Shown: in pieces, positions 1-6,768 of the stretch
Layout of the letters: each line of letters starts with the position of its first letter
How positions within the stretch are numbered: the first letter of the stretch is position 1
Source of the DNA: DSYF01 sp041181065
Lineage (GTDB): Bacteria; Verrucomicrobiota; Verrucomicrobiia; Limisphaerales; DSYF01
NCBI GenBank assembly: GCA_041181065.1
Contig: JBEGQI010000229.1
Location: 1 to 11,860 of the forward strand
Direction: 5' to 3'
Length of the DNA stretch: 11,860 nt
Notes under the pieces: generated by a model
Databases searched by the model: none
Seen by the model: only the letters and a program-made list of their open reading frames with translations
What the model was told of the DNA's origin: nothing
Translations under genes and position numbers: made by a program

Positions 1-1070
1 CCTAGTGGCCAAACAACGACTCGCAGGAAATTGCCGATCATTAGCCATCGCATTAAGTCGGCTGCAACCACGAAGTCTCTAGAGTTGAAAAGATGAAGCA
101 CCCAGGGTGCGAATGTGAGCGTGGCAACTACGCCGGGCAATGCCAGTAACACACCCAACTCCATTTGTTCATTTACCAACCTATTTACCTGTGGGTGGTC
201 CTTTGCAACAGCCGTCAACCGTGGTGCGAAGTCCGCCTGCATCGCACCGAGGATTAGTCCGACATACTGCGAAGACATGTTCCAAGATGCGAGGTAAAGC
301 CCCACAGACACGAGGCCTAAATCATGGTTGATCCACACCCGAGTAAGATAGTCCTTGCCGTTCGCCACCAAACTCGCGGTCATCATTGCCATGCCCATAC
401 CCAACAGACCGCGACCCTCTGCAACAAAATCATTCGCCGTCATCACCGGCTTACCTACGTCTATGCGCCGAGCAAACCACCAAGATGCCAGGGCCGTAGC
501 GCCTGACACCGATAGGAGGAACCACACCACGCCTCGTTCGCGCAAAATATAGATCACAGCGACGCCAACAATCGAACCCAAAACGGCTCCAAAAATCTGG
601 GCAGCGGCCATTTCCCGAATACGTCGTAGTCCTTGTAAAAGCGCAATTTGCCCTGTGGATACTCCCAAAAAGAACAACGTAACACCGACCAAGGCAAACC
701 CAGACGCATAATTATAGGAATGGAACGTTGCCCAGCTTAATTGCCGGCAAAAAACCAAGGCCACGAGCAAGCCCAACGAACCACACGTGAGTGAAATGAA
801 TCTCAATGCACGGACAGTGCGCGCGAGCTTCTGTTGATCCCCTGCCCCGTTCGATTCTGCAATCTGCCGAACGCCGCTCATGCCAAGCCCAAAACCAGTG
901 ATAACACCTATTAGGCTAATACCGCTCGAGAACAGGCCGACCAAGCCGTAACCCTCCGTCCCAAGCAATACAGTCGTCGCCTTTTGGCGCACCATCCCAA
1001 CGAGCGCTGTTACCATCGATGCTCCGCCGACGACCGCCGTGCTTTTAAAGATCTGTCGGTAGGAGCTCAT
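1..1070 (-). CDS. Wzx-type polysaccharide flippase, 3' end outside window
   Basis: The frame is open from an ATG at 1070-1068 to the window edge with no stop, giving 356 complete codons. The product begins MSSYRQIFKSTAVVGGASMV and has long hydrophobic stretches near residues 11-37, 42-62, 92-108, 122-146, 157-177, 180-200, 221-237, 254-276 and 303-325. This multi-span pattern, with a K-S-T start followed by a glycine-rich first helix and the VRQKATTVLLGTEGYG segment, resembles O-antigen or ECA translocases of the PST/MATE-like superfamily. Known members move undecaprenyl-linked oligosaccharide across the inner membrane. Full members are usually a little over 400 residues, so roughly the last 50-100 are missing here. 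Its start overlaps the stop of the acetyltransferase gene (ATGA), so it is the last visible gene of the cassette. G+C is visibly lower than in genes 3 and 4 of the cassette. Family call is firm; the exact glycan is unknown. Confidence 0.85.
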   Translation of the reverse strand, partial: MSSYRQIFKSTAVVGGASMVTALVGMVRQKATTVLLGTEGYGLVGLFSSGISLIGVITGFGLGMSGVRQIAESNGAGDQQKLARTVRALRFISLTCGSLGLLVALVFCRQLSWATFHSYNYASGFALVGVTLFFLGVSTGQIALLQGLRRIREMAAAQIFGAVLGSIVGVAVIYILRERGVVWFLLSVSGATALASWWFARRIDVGKPVMTANDFVAEGRGLLGMGMAMMTASLVANGKDYLTRVWINHDLGLVSVGLYLASWNMSSQYVGLILGAMQADFAPRLTAVAKDHPQVNRLVNEQMELGVLLALPGVVATLTFAPWVLHLFNSRDFVVAADLMRWLMIGNFLRVVVWPL

Positions 1071-1672
1071 TTTGCCGAGGAAGGCGCCGGGTCCAATCGT
1101 CGGATGACGCGAGCAGGATTGCCAGCGGCAACACAATCGGCCGGAATAGATTTCGTGACCACGCTCATTGCGCCCACCACGGAGTTATCGCCAATGGTTA
1201 CCCCCTTCAACACCATCACACGACTGCCAAGCCACACATTGTTCCCAATGACGACGGACGCGCTGGCCCCACTGCTGAGCGTGCGCGTAGCCGGATTCAG
1301 CTCGTGAAAGTCTGAACCGTAAATCGCCACCATATGGCCGATCTGACAATCATTGCCAATAGAGACGAAATGCGACGCAATAATGGCGATGCAGTTACTC
1401 AAATGATTTCGATCTCCGATAGTGACGGATGCATCTTGAGCTCGGGCATGCAAAAAAATCTCGCCGTTCCCGATCCGGAACGCATGCGGGAAGCCAAAAA
1501 GGTTGTTACGCCCAATATGAGGCGTGCCATTACCACCGCCCCGCAATGGAACCGCCGCTTCGCACCCAAATCCGATGGTTAATTCGTGATGTCGATTTGC
1601 CTCGCGCCAGCGGAAAAGTCGCAGCCGGTTCCGCCTGAGCATCGCGCATATATGAAGCAACAGCGAATCCAT
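1067..1672 (-). CDS. Left-handed beta-helix (hexapeptide repeat) acetyltransferase
   Basis: The 201-residue product resembles the LacA/WbbJ/NodL branch of acetyl-CoA-dependent acyltransferases. Hexapeptide turns of the [IV]-G-x-x type recur (IGRNNL, IGNGEI, IGDRNH, IGNDCQ, IGNNVW, LGSRVM, IGDNSV), covering about residues 52-170. The probable catalytic histidine is H123 in GSDFHEL, and the C-terminal AAGNPARVIRRL motif (182-193) is the usual family ending. The N-terminal 30 residues are basic and not hexapeptide-like, which fits a membrane- or partner-facing cap. The start is 11 bases after the aminotransferase stop, and the stop overlaps the flippase start (ATGA). Position directly after a sugar 3-aminotransferase suggests N-acetylation of the new 3-amino group (FdtC/QdtC role). 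The sequence type would equally fit O-acetylation of a glycan. No clear Shine-Dalgarno is visible. Confidence 0.85.
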   Translation of the reverse strand: MDSLLLHICAMLRRNRLRLFRWREANRHHELTIGFGCEAAVPLRGGGNGTPHIGRNNLFGFPHAFRIGNGEIFLHARAQDASVTIGDRNHLSNCIAIIASHFVSIGNDCQIGHMVAIYGSDFHELNPATRTLSSGASASVVIGNNVWLGSRVMVLKGVTIGDNSVVGAMSVVTKSIPADCVAAGNPARVIRRLDPAPSSAK

Positions 1673-1683
1673 GTCGTTACGCG

Positions 1684-2817
1684 TCAGGTTAAAGTTGAAT
1701 TTGATTTCAGCGCCGTATTGGCTTCGCCGATGGTTTGCACGACATGGGCTGCTTGGGCGTCGGTGACATGCGGGCCGAGTGGCAGGCTGAGGATGGTGTC
1801 GGCGATTTGCTCAGCCAACGGGAACGCGCCGCGCTTGCAGTTCATCTCGGCATACGCGCCGGAAAGATGCGGCGGCACCGGGTAATGGATCAACGTGCCC
1901 ACGCCTGCTTCGGTCAACTTCGCCTGCAACGCATCACGCTTGGGATGGCGGATGGTGAAGAGGTGCCAGACCGGTTCGGCCCACGATGGAACGAATGGCA
2001 GGACGAGTTGCTGGTTAATGGTTGAGAGTTGCTTGAGGTAAAGCTGCGCGAGCTTGGTGCGACGCGCGTTCCAAGCGTCGAGGTGGCGGAGCTTCACGCG
2101 AAGGAGCGCGGCTTGCAGCTCGTCGAGGCGCGAGTTCACGCCCTGAACTTCGTTGTAGTAACGTTTCTTCGAGCCGTAGTTGCGGAGCGTGCGGACTTTG
2201 TCAGCGAGCGCGGCGTCATCGGTCGTCACCGCACCCGCGTCGCCGAATGCGCCGAGGTTCTTGGTCGGATAAAAACTGTGGCCCGCCGCATCCCCCAAGG
2301 CGCCGGCCCGGCGGCCACGGCACTTGGCTCCCTGCGCTTGCGCGGCATCTTCCAACACCTTGAGCCCGCGGCGCCGCGCGATTTCGTTGATCGGCTCCAT
2401 GTCCGCCGTCTGACCGTAAAGATGCACGGGCAGGATGACCTTGGTGCGCGGCGTGATGGCAGCTTCGATGCGCGCGGGGTCAATGTTGCAAGTGCGCGGG
2501 TCGGGCTCGACCGGCACCGGCGTCGCGCCCACCGCCGTCACGGCGAGCCATGTCGCGATGTAGGTGTTCGACGGGACGATGACTTCATCGCCGGGACCGA
2601 CGTCCCATGCGCGCAACACGAGGTGCATGGCGTCCAGCCCGTTCGCCACACCAATGCAATGTTTGGAGCCGCAGTAGGCGGCGTATTCCGCCTCGAAGGC
2701 CTCGACTTCCTTGCCGAGCACATACCAGGCGGACTGCATGAAACGCGCGTAGGCCTCGTCGAGTTCGGCCTTCAATTCCTGATACGGCGAGACGAAATCT
2801 ACGAAGGGGACTTTCAT
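1684..2817 (-). CDS. DegT/DnrJ/EryC1/StrS-family PLP sugar aminotransferase (FdtB/QdtB-like)
   Basis: At 377 residues this is normal length for the family. The PLP Schiff-base lysine is K186 in SFYPTKNLGAFGD. D157 and Q160 in LEDAAQAQGA would contact the pyridine ring, S181 the phosphate, and G192-DAGAV follows as usual. The N-terminal MKVPFVDF, the DEVIVPSNTYIATWLAV segment (77-93) and PVHLYGQ (130-136) match the sugar-nucleotide 3-aminotransferases FdtB, QdtB and relatives. These convert a dTDP-3-keto-6-deoxyhexose to the 3-amino sugar with glutamate as donor. The ATG overlaps the stop of the cupin isomerase gene by ATGA, and this isomerase would provide the 3-keto substrate. That pairing strengthens the 3-amino assignment over a 4-amino (PglE/ArnB-like) role. 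G+C is very high in places (2281-2340 has 48 of 60). Whether the sugar is galacto or gluco cannot be read from this gene. Confidence 0.9.
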   Translation of the reverse strand: MKVPFVDFVSPYQELKAELDEAYARFMQSAWYVLGKEVEAFEAEYAAYCGSKHCIGVANGLDAMHLVLRAWDVGPGDEVIVPSNTYIATWLAVTAVGATPVPVEPDPRTCNIDPARIEAAITPRTKVILPVHLYGQTADMEPINEIARRRGLKVLEDAAQAQGAKCRGRRAGALGDAAGHSFYPTKNLGAFGDAGAVTTDDAALADKVRTLRNYGSKKRYYNEVQGVNSRLDELQAALLRVKLRHLDAWNARRTKLAQLYLKQLSTINQQLVLPFVPSWAEPVWHLFTIRHPKRDALQAKLTEAGVGTLIHYPVPPHLSGAYAEMNCKRGAFPLAEQIADTILSLPLGPHVTDAQAAHVVQTIGEANTALKSNSTLT

Positions 2818-3242
2818 CGGGCAGCTTTCAAGGCGGCGAGGAAGGAGGCGTAATCGCGGTAGTAATCCGCCTCGCTGTAAAGTTCGGAGGCCAGCGCGAG
2901 GCAGACGGCGCCGGAGGAAAAATTATCCATCTCGCGCCAGACCATCGGCGGCAGATGCAGGCCGTAATAGGAACGATTCAACTGGATGCGCTTCTTCTCG
3001 CGGCCATCGTCGAGGATGACGTCGAAGCTGCCGGACATGGCGATGAGGAATTGATGGCAGTTCTTGAGCGCGTGACCGCCGCGATCCGCGCCGCCGGGCA
3101 CGTCGTAAAGATAGAAGACGCGCTTGATGGGAAATGGGATGTGTTTGCCGCCCTCGATGAAGGTCAGGTTCCCGCGCGGGTCATTGATCTTGGGCAGGTC
3201 GATGCGTTGGCAATCGGCAAGAGTCACTTTGGGTGCGCTCAT
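2814..3242 (-). CDS. Cupin dTDP-sugar 3,4-ketoisomerase, FdtA/QdtA/WxcM-like
   Basis: The 142-residue single-domain protein has the family landmarks: DLPKINDPRGNLTF (15-28), the IKRVFYLYDVPGGADRGGHA strand pair (39-58), CHQFLIAMSGSFDVILDDG (62-80), the LNRSYYGLHLPPMVWREMDNFSSG segment (88-111) and the LYSEADYYRDY tail. Relatives isomerise dTDP-4-keto-6-deoxyglucose to the 3-keto isomer, the step before 3-amination. The neighbouring aminotransferase starts inside its stop codon, consistent with that two-step path. Characterised FdtA enzymes carry a His-x-His pair in the HAHK motif; here it reads H57-A-L59-K, with CTC at codon 59. The rest of the fold looks intact, so the gene seems real, but catalytic competence or product choice may differ. 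It starts 9 bases after the methyltransferase stop without a clear ribosome-binding site. Confidence 0.88.
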   Translation of the reverse strand: MSAPKVTLADCQRIDLPKINDPRGNLTFIEGGKHIPFPIKRVFYLYDVPGGADRGGHALKNCHQFLIAMSGSFDVILDDGREKKRIQLNRSYYGLHLPPMVWREMDNFSSGAVCLALASELYSEADYYRDYASFLAALKAAR

Positions 3243-3251
3243 GTTTGGTGG

Positions 3252-4022
3252 CTATTCGGGGTTTTGCGCAACGATGTAGATTTCGCCCGCGATGTCGGGG
3301 TAACGCTCGCCGAGCTGCAGGAACGCGTCCAACATGGCGGGCGACCAGGACTCCTCGATCTGGCGGTTGGAAACGGGTTTCAACCAGTAGCCGCCGAACA
3401 ACTCGATCCGCAGGCCGCTTTGCGTGAAGCACTGCCGGAAGGATTCCGGATTGAAGACGCGCCGGTGACCGTGGTGGATGTCCGCCTCGTTCATGGCCTC
3501 CTCGAAGGTCAACATGCCCATCACCACAGCGGCCTGCCGGTGCAACGAGCGCGAGTTTGGAACGGCAGCAAGAATTCTCCCGCCGGGTGCCAGCCATTGG
3601 CGGACGAGTTTTAAAATCGCGCTGGGTTCGGCGACATGTTCAAGCACGTGACCTAGCACGATGGCGTCAAAAGGTTCCACCGGGCGGTAGTCTTCGAATA
3701 GCGTGTGCACGACCTCGACCTGCGGAAAACGCTGCCGGAGGCTCGCACAGAAGGTTTCCGCGCCGTCCACCAATGTCAGGCGGCTCGCCTGTTTGGCCAG
3801 ATAAGGCGTCATCACACCTTCAGCCGGCCCCAGTTCAAGGATCCGCCCGCCGCGGATGTGCCGCGCAAAAACCTTTGCGCAATACTCAATCATCCGCGCA
3901 TTAGTCGGGCGCAGATACCACGAGTCGGACGCGACCGTCTCGAGCCGCTTCTTTTCTTCCTGTGACAACATATTCAAATACTCGCCGCTCAGCTGCGTTA
4001 AGCCGCCTTGAATGCATTCCAT
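3252..4022 (-). CDS. Class I SAM-dependent methyltransferase (polysaccharide-cluster type)
   Basis: The reading frame gives 256 residues from the ATG at 4022. Motif I is RILELGPAEGVM (residues 60-71), the acidic ribose-binding residue is in LTLVDGAE (D86), and VLGHVLEHV (122-130) is the post-II segment. A later HHGHRRVFNPESF block (183-195) is common in methyltransferases of glycan clusters that resemble UbiE/UbiG-type enzymes. It should transfer a methyl group from SAM, with unknown acceptor (sugar O- or N-position, or a carboxylate). The start is uncertain. The 4022 start overlaps the HAD gene by 25 bases, while an in-frame ATG at 3971 (residue 18, MLSQEEKKRL) leaves a 26-base gap and trims the protein to 239 residues. 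Neither has a strong ribosome-binding site. It lies between the HAD gene and the amino-sugar genes in the same operon. Confidence 0.85.
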   Translation of the reverse strand: MECIQGGLTQLSGEYLNMLSQEEKKRLETVASDSWYLRPTNARMIEYCAKVFARHIRGGRILELGPAEGVMTPYLAKQASRLTLVDGAETFCASLRQRFPQVEVVHTLFEDYRPVEPFDAIVLGHVLEHVAEPSAILKLVRQWLAPGGRILAAVPNSRSLHRQAAVVMGMLTFEEAMNEADIHHGHRRVFNPESFRQCFTQSGLRIELFGGYWLKPVSNRQIEESWSPAMLDAFLQLGERYPDIAGEIYIVAQNPE

Positions 4023-4621
4023 GCAGCCATGAGATCCGCATGAACGGGTTTAATGTCCGTCGTTGCCAGAAAGGCGGCGCTGCGCTGGCCGGTTTCCAAT
4101 GCATAAAACGGAACTTGAGCGGCCACGGCTGCCCGCCAATCTGACTCCGTATCGCCAAAAAAAGCAACCGCCAAGGCTTCGCGCAACACCGCCGCCTTCG
4201 CCGACGACGCTTGGTTTGAGGGAACGACGACCACCTTGTCGAGCAGCGGAGCAAGGCCGAGCTGGATCAACTGCTGACGCACCCACTCCGGGCGGTTGCG
4301 CGCTGTGAGCAGCCACAGTCGTGCGCCCGCTGCGCGCATCATTTGCAGAACTTCGATGACACCAGGCAACACGGAATCCAATGCGAGCCATGCCGGTTGT
4401 TCAACCATTCGCTGCCACTCCAACGACACCTCCCGCGCCAGCGCAGGCGCCACGCCAAGCTCGGATAAGGCGGCTTCCGTCGAGGCGCCGTTTCGCTTCA
4501 ATGGCCATATCGCACTCCGATCGATCTGCACCCGCACATTCGTCAGTGCAGCTTGCAGAACCGCCGTCTGACGCGGCTCGCAGGAGATCAGCGTTCCGTC
4601 CAGATCGAGAGCGATGTTCAT
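3998..4621 (-). CDS. HAD-superfamily hydrolase, probable phosphatase
   Basis: The 207-residue product has all four HAD motifs. Motif I is DLDGTL with nucleophile D6 and acid/base D8. Motif II is WLLTAR (T106). The motif III lysine is K142 in SSAKAAVL, and motif IV is FFGDTESD (D157, D161) binding Mg2+. A helical cap of about 70-80 residues sits between motifs I and II (type C1, phosphoglycolate-phosphatase-like layout). It should hydrolyse a small phosphorylated metabolite; the substrate cannot be read from sequence. The ATG overlaps the ATP-grasp stop by ATGA and has a plausible ribosome-binding site, GGGGAAG, in the end of that gene. That coupling suggests the two act together, for example the HAD releasing phosphate from an intermediate or precursor in the same decoration pathway. 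The TAA stop lies within or just before the methyltransferase gene. Confidence 0.87.
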   Translation of the reverse strand: MNIALDLDGTLISCEPRQTAVLQAALTNVRVQIDRSAIWPLKRNGASTEAALSELGVAPALAREVSLEWQRMVEQPAWLALDSVLPGVIEVLQMMRAAGARLWLLTARNRPEWVRQQLIQLGLAPLLDKVVVVPSNQASSAKAAVLREALAVAFFGDTESDWRAAVAAQVPFYALETGQRSAAFLATTDIKPVHADLMAAWNAFKAA

Positions 4622-5583
4622 GACTTCTTCCCCATCACGAACTCAGAATATTGGCGCGTGACAAACTGCTCGCCCGCCAACGGCCGGAAGAACCGTTGCA
4701 CGTCCTCACCCCAACGCCGCGCAAACGTTGCCGCGATGAAGTCATTCCCCGTCGCCGCGCACATCACCGTGGCGGCGCCCGGGCGAGGATTCACGTCCGT
4801 CACCGCCCACCCACTGGCATTGCGCATCACCTGGAAACAAAAACTACCCGCGAGGTTCAACGCCCCAGCAACGCCGCGCGCAAAGTTCGACAATTCATCG
4901 TCTTCGAACAATCGGCACTTTGTCGCGACGCCTGATTTCACTTCAATCCGTTCGCGACACAATGCGCGAATAAATCCGCTTACCGGATCGCAAAATGCGT
5001 CTACAGTCACTTCGGGAGCCGCGCACAGTTCCTGCACTATCCACTCAACCGCACGCTCACCCACAGCGGACTTCAGTTCGCTGCGCTTCACGCAACGGAC
5101 GCCACGGCTGCCGGTTCCGTCCCTCGGCTTGAGAAAAAACTCATCTGCCGACCAAGGGTTTGATGCGATCGCGCTTCGAGGGACACGAACATTGTGCTTT
5201 GGCAGCAGCTGGTTCAATACCCACTTGTCGGCACAGGCCTCGCTGGCCGAGGACGGCGGCGCCAGCACAGTGATGGCTGAAGGCATCCGCCCGGTTTTAT
5301 GCAATCGTGCGGCCAAAACGATTTCCTCTGGGAACAGCGGCAGATAAGTTTCAATTGAGTGTGCCTCCAAGATACGCAGCAAGGATTCTGCAAACTCAGG
5401 GGACTTGGAAAGGGGCACTTGCTCGAACTGGTCCGCCATAAGGCTCGCCGTGACGAGATGCCCTGGATTGATGTCCATGGCGACAATGTAGACCGACCGG
5501 CTCCAAACGCGCCGCAACGCGCAGGCTGCGGCGAAACCTGCGCCGGTGCCCGCTGAGCCAATCAAAACTCGTTTTGGATTCAT
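4618..5583 (-). CDS. ATP-grasp ligase, CarB/PylC-like, in polysaccharide cassette
   Basis: From the ATG at 5583 the product is 321 residues. It opens with a Rossmann-like MNPKRVLIGSAGTGAGFAAA segment and an acidic VAMDINPG strand end, as in ATP-grasp enzymes of the carbamoyl-phosphate-synthase/PylC type. FFLKPRDGTGSRGV (149-162) is the ATP-binding lysine plus glycine loop. IVQELCAAPEVTVDAF (182-197) carries the adenine-contacting region, and FCFQVM with VTDVNPRPGAATV (248-273) supplies metal ligands. Aspartate (D263) stands where E is usual in E-I-N-P-R. Such enzymes activate a carboxylate as acylphosphate and join it to an amine or other nucleophile. A GTG 13 codons upstream (5622) is open too, but the ATG start matches the family N-terminus. 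It is the first gene of the cassette, 74 bases after the propeller gene. Coupling an amino acid or other acid to an amino sugar is a possibility, not shown. Confidence 0.83.
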   Translation of the reverse strand: MNPKRVLIGSAGTGAGFAAACALRRVWSRSVYIVAMDINPGHLVTASLMADQFEQVPLSKSPEFAESLLRILEAHSIETYLPLFPEEIVLAARLHKTGRMPSAITVLAPPSSASEACADKWVLNQLLPKHNVRVPRSAIASNPWSADEFFLKPRDGTGSRGVRCVKRSELKSAVGERAVEWIVQELCAAPEVTVDAFCDPVSGFIRALCRERIEVKSGVATKCRLFEDDELSNFARGVAGALNLAGSFCFQVMRNASGWAVTDVNPRPGAATVMCAATGNDFIAATFARRWGEDVQRFFRPLAGEQFVTRQYSEFVMGKKS

Positions 5584-5657
5584 CGTGATGTGACTGGCAC
5601 AGGATGTTGGCCCTGGGCGCACAGGTCACGAAAAAATTGAAAAATGGCCGGTCGGGC
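5584..5657. other. T-rich 74-base gap before polysaccharide cassette
   Basis: On the minus strand this gap contains two T runs, TTTTTCAATTTTTT (5644-5631), shortly after the stop of the propeller gene, then GC-rich sequence with two copies of CCTGTGC. I found no stable hairpin directly before the T runs, and no convincing -35/-10 pair. It could hold a weak or factor-dependent terminator, a promoter of unfamiliar type, or simply be a spacer in a long operon. Confidence 0.3.
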
Positions 5658-6758
5658 TCAGGGACTGTCCGCTTGATTGCCGGTGTTACGGGCGTTGCCG
5701 CGAAACTTCGGCCACGGCGTCTGGGCGATGGGCGGCTTCCATTCGTAAGCCCGCAGCATTCGCCCCGCGAGCACATACAACCGGCCCGCCGCCAGATTGA
5801 TGGACGCGCTGCCGCCATACGGCACGCTGTCGATCCACTGCGGCCCGGCGAGATCGTGGTCGCAGCCGACGAGCTGCCCGTTGGCGAAGTAATACATCAC
5901 CGTGCCATCCGAAGAGACGAGGGCGCTGTCGCGGATCGGCCCCGTGCCGCGGAACCAGGCCTTCTTGCCGTCCGCAGTGACTCCCCACATCTCTTCGTTC
6001 ACGGGGACAAAAATCTTTCCGTCCAGCCCGACGACCGGTGATCCGCCGGTGATGCCGCCGGTCTTCAACTTCCAAACCGGTTTCCCTGCGGCGTCGATTG
6101 CATGAAGGTATCCGTCCACGGAGGTGAAATAGAGCTGGCCCGCGGCGCCCATCGCGGGCGCGGAAAGAATCGGCGCACCAACGGAACATTCCCATTGCTT
6201 GGTGCCGTTGGGCGAAAGCGCGTAGAGTTTGCCGTCGTGCGAACCAAAATAAATCGTCCCATTGCGCGCGATGAGCGCGGAAGATTCGATGATGCCGCTG
6301 GTTTGAAAACGCCAGCGCTCCTTGCCGTGGGCATCCACTGCGTAAAAAATGCCGTCACGCGAACCAACGAGAATCGTGCCGTCGCCGGCGATGGCAGGCG
6401 AGGCATCCACCCACGTGCCGGCCTTGAACTTCCACTTGAGATGGCCCTTTGGCGTCAGGGCATAGAGATGGCGGTCACGGCAGCCAAAGTAAATGGTTCC
6501 GTCGGTTGCAATCGCAGGCGACGAACAAATCTCGCTGCGGGTTTCAAATCTCCAAGTGCGCTCACCCTTCGCATCCACCGCCCACATCTCGCCAGCGGAT
6601 GTTCCAAAGTAAGCCGTGCCGTTTTCATCAACCGCTGGTGACGAGTCACTCAATGCCGGAAGGCCGATCTCCCAAAGCATGGGCGGCTTTTCGGGATTGC
6701 CAAAGGCCACCCCGGCCAAGGCCAGAACGCATCCAAAGGTGAGCAGCTTGTTCCACAT
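5658..6758 (-). CDS. Secreted PQQ-like beta-propeller repeat protein
   Basis: The ATG at 6758 is chosen because it begins a clear signal peptide, MWNKLLTFGCVLALAGVAFG, with likely signal peptidase I cleavage after A-F-G at residue 20. The open frame extends upstream into the comM 3' end, but those residues look like out-of-frame translation. The mature 346 residues are propeller blades. The unit S-P-A-[IV]-x-x-[DN]-G-T-x-[YL]-F-G, then [LM]-[YW]-A-[VL], then G-x-x-x-W-x-F recurs at residues 38, 78, 118, 158, 198, 238 and about 277. The protein ends with TPWPKFRGNARNTG, a motif I recall from propeller proteins of Verrucomicrobiota and Planctomycetota. Quinoprotein dehydrogenases need extra catalytic residues that I do not see, so a BamB-like scaffolding or binding role is more likely than enzymatic activity. 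Only 10 bases separate it from comM, so the two are probably cotranscribed. Confidence 0.85.
   Translation of the reverse strand: MWNKLLTFGCVLALAGVAFGNPEKPPMLWEIGLPALSDSSPAVDENGTAYFGTSAGEMWAVDAKGERTWRFETRSEICSSPAIATDGTIYFGCRDRHLYALTPKGHLKWKFKAGTWVDASPAIAGDGTILVGSRDGIFYAVDAHGKERWRFQTSGIIESSALIARNGTIYFGSHDGKLYALSPNGTKQWECSVGAPILSAPAMGAAGQLYFTSVDGYLHAIDAAGKPVWKLKTGGITGGSPVVGLDGKIFVPVNEEMWGVTADGKKAWFRGTGPIRDSALVSSDGTVMYYFANGQLVGCDHDLAGPQWIDSVPYGGSASINLAAGRLYVLAGRMLRAYEWKPPIAQTPWPKFRGNARNTGNQADSP
5949..6647 (-). repeat. 120-base periodic propeller-blade repeats
   Basis: The blade units of the propeller gene recur every 40 codons (residues 38, 78, 118, 158, 198, 238; then about 277). At DNA level the plus-strand pattern ccaaa-taa-x-x-gt-cc recurs near 6604, 6484, 6364 and 6244, exactly 120 bases apart. 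Copies are diverged in sequence but almost constant in length. Confidence 0.8.
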
Positions 6759-6768
6759 GTTCACTTCA

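Noticed and set aside
2029..2853. Long plus-strand open frame (274 codons) opposite the aminotransferase
   Set aside because: It is antisense to a gene with full catalytic motifs. Its translation is arginine-, histidine- and valine-rich without recognisable motifs, as expected for a shadow frame in high-GC DNA.
2955..3614. Long plus-strand open frame (219 codons) opposite the isomerase and methyltransferase
   Set aside because: It crosses two well-supported minus-strand genes and shows no family motif.
5631..5660. T runs after the propeller gene as an intrinsic terminator
   Set aside because: There is no stable stem-loop directly before the T runs; only very short complementary pieces exist.
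6720..6758. Lipoprotein signal in the propeller protein (C10)
   Set aside because: The cysteine lies in the middle of the hydrophobic core, only ten residues from the start. Cleavage after A-F-G at residue 20 fits signal peptidase I better.
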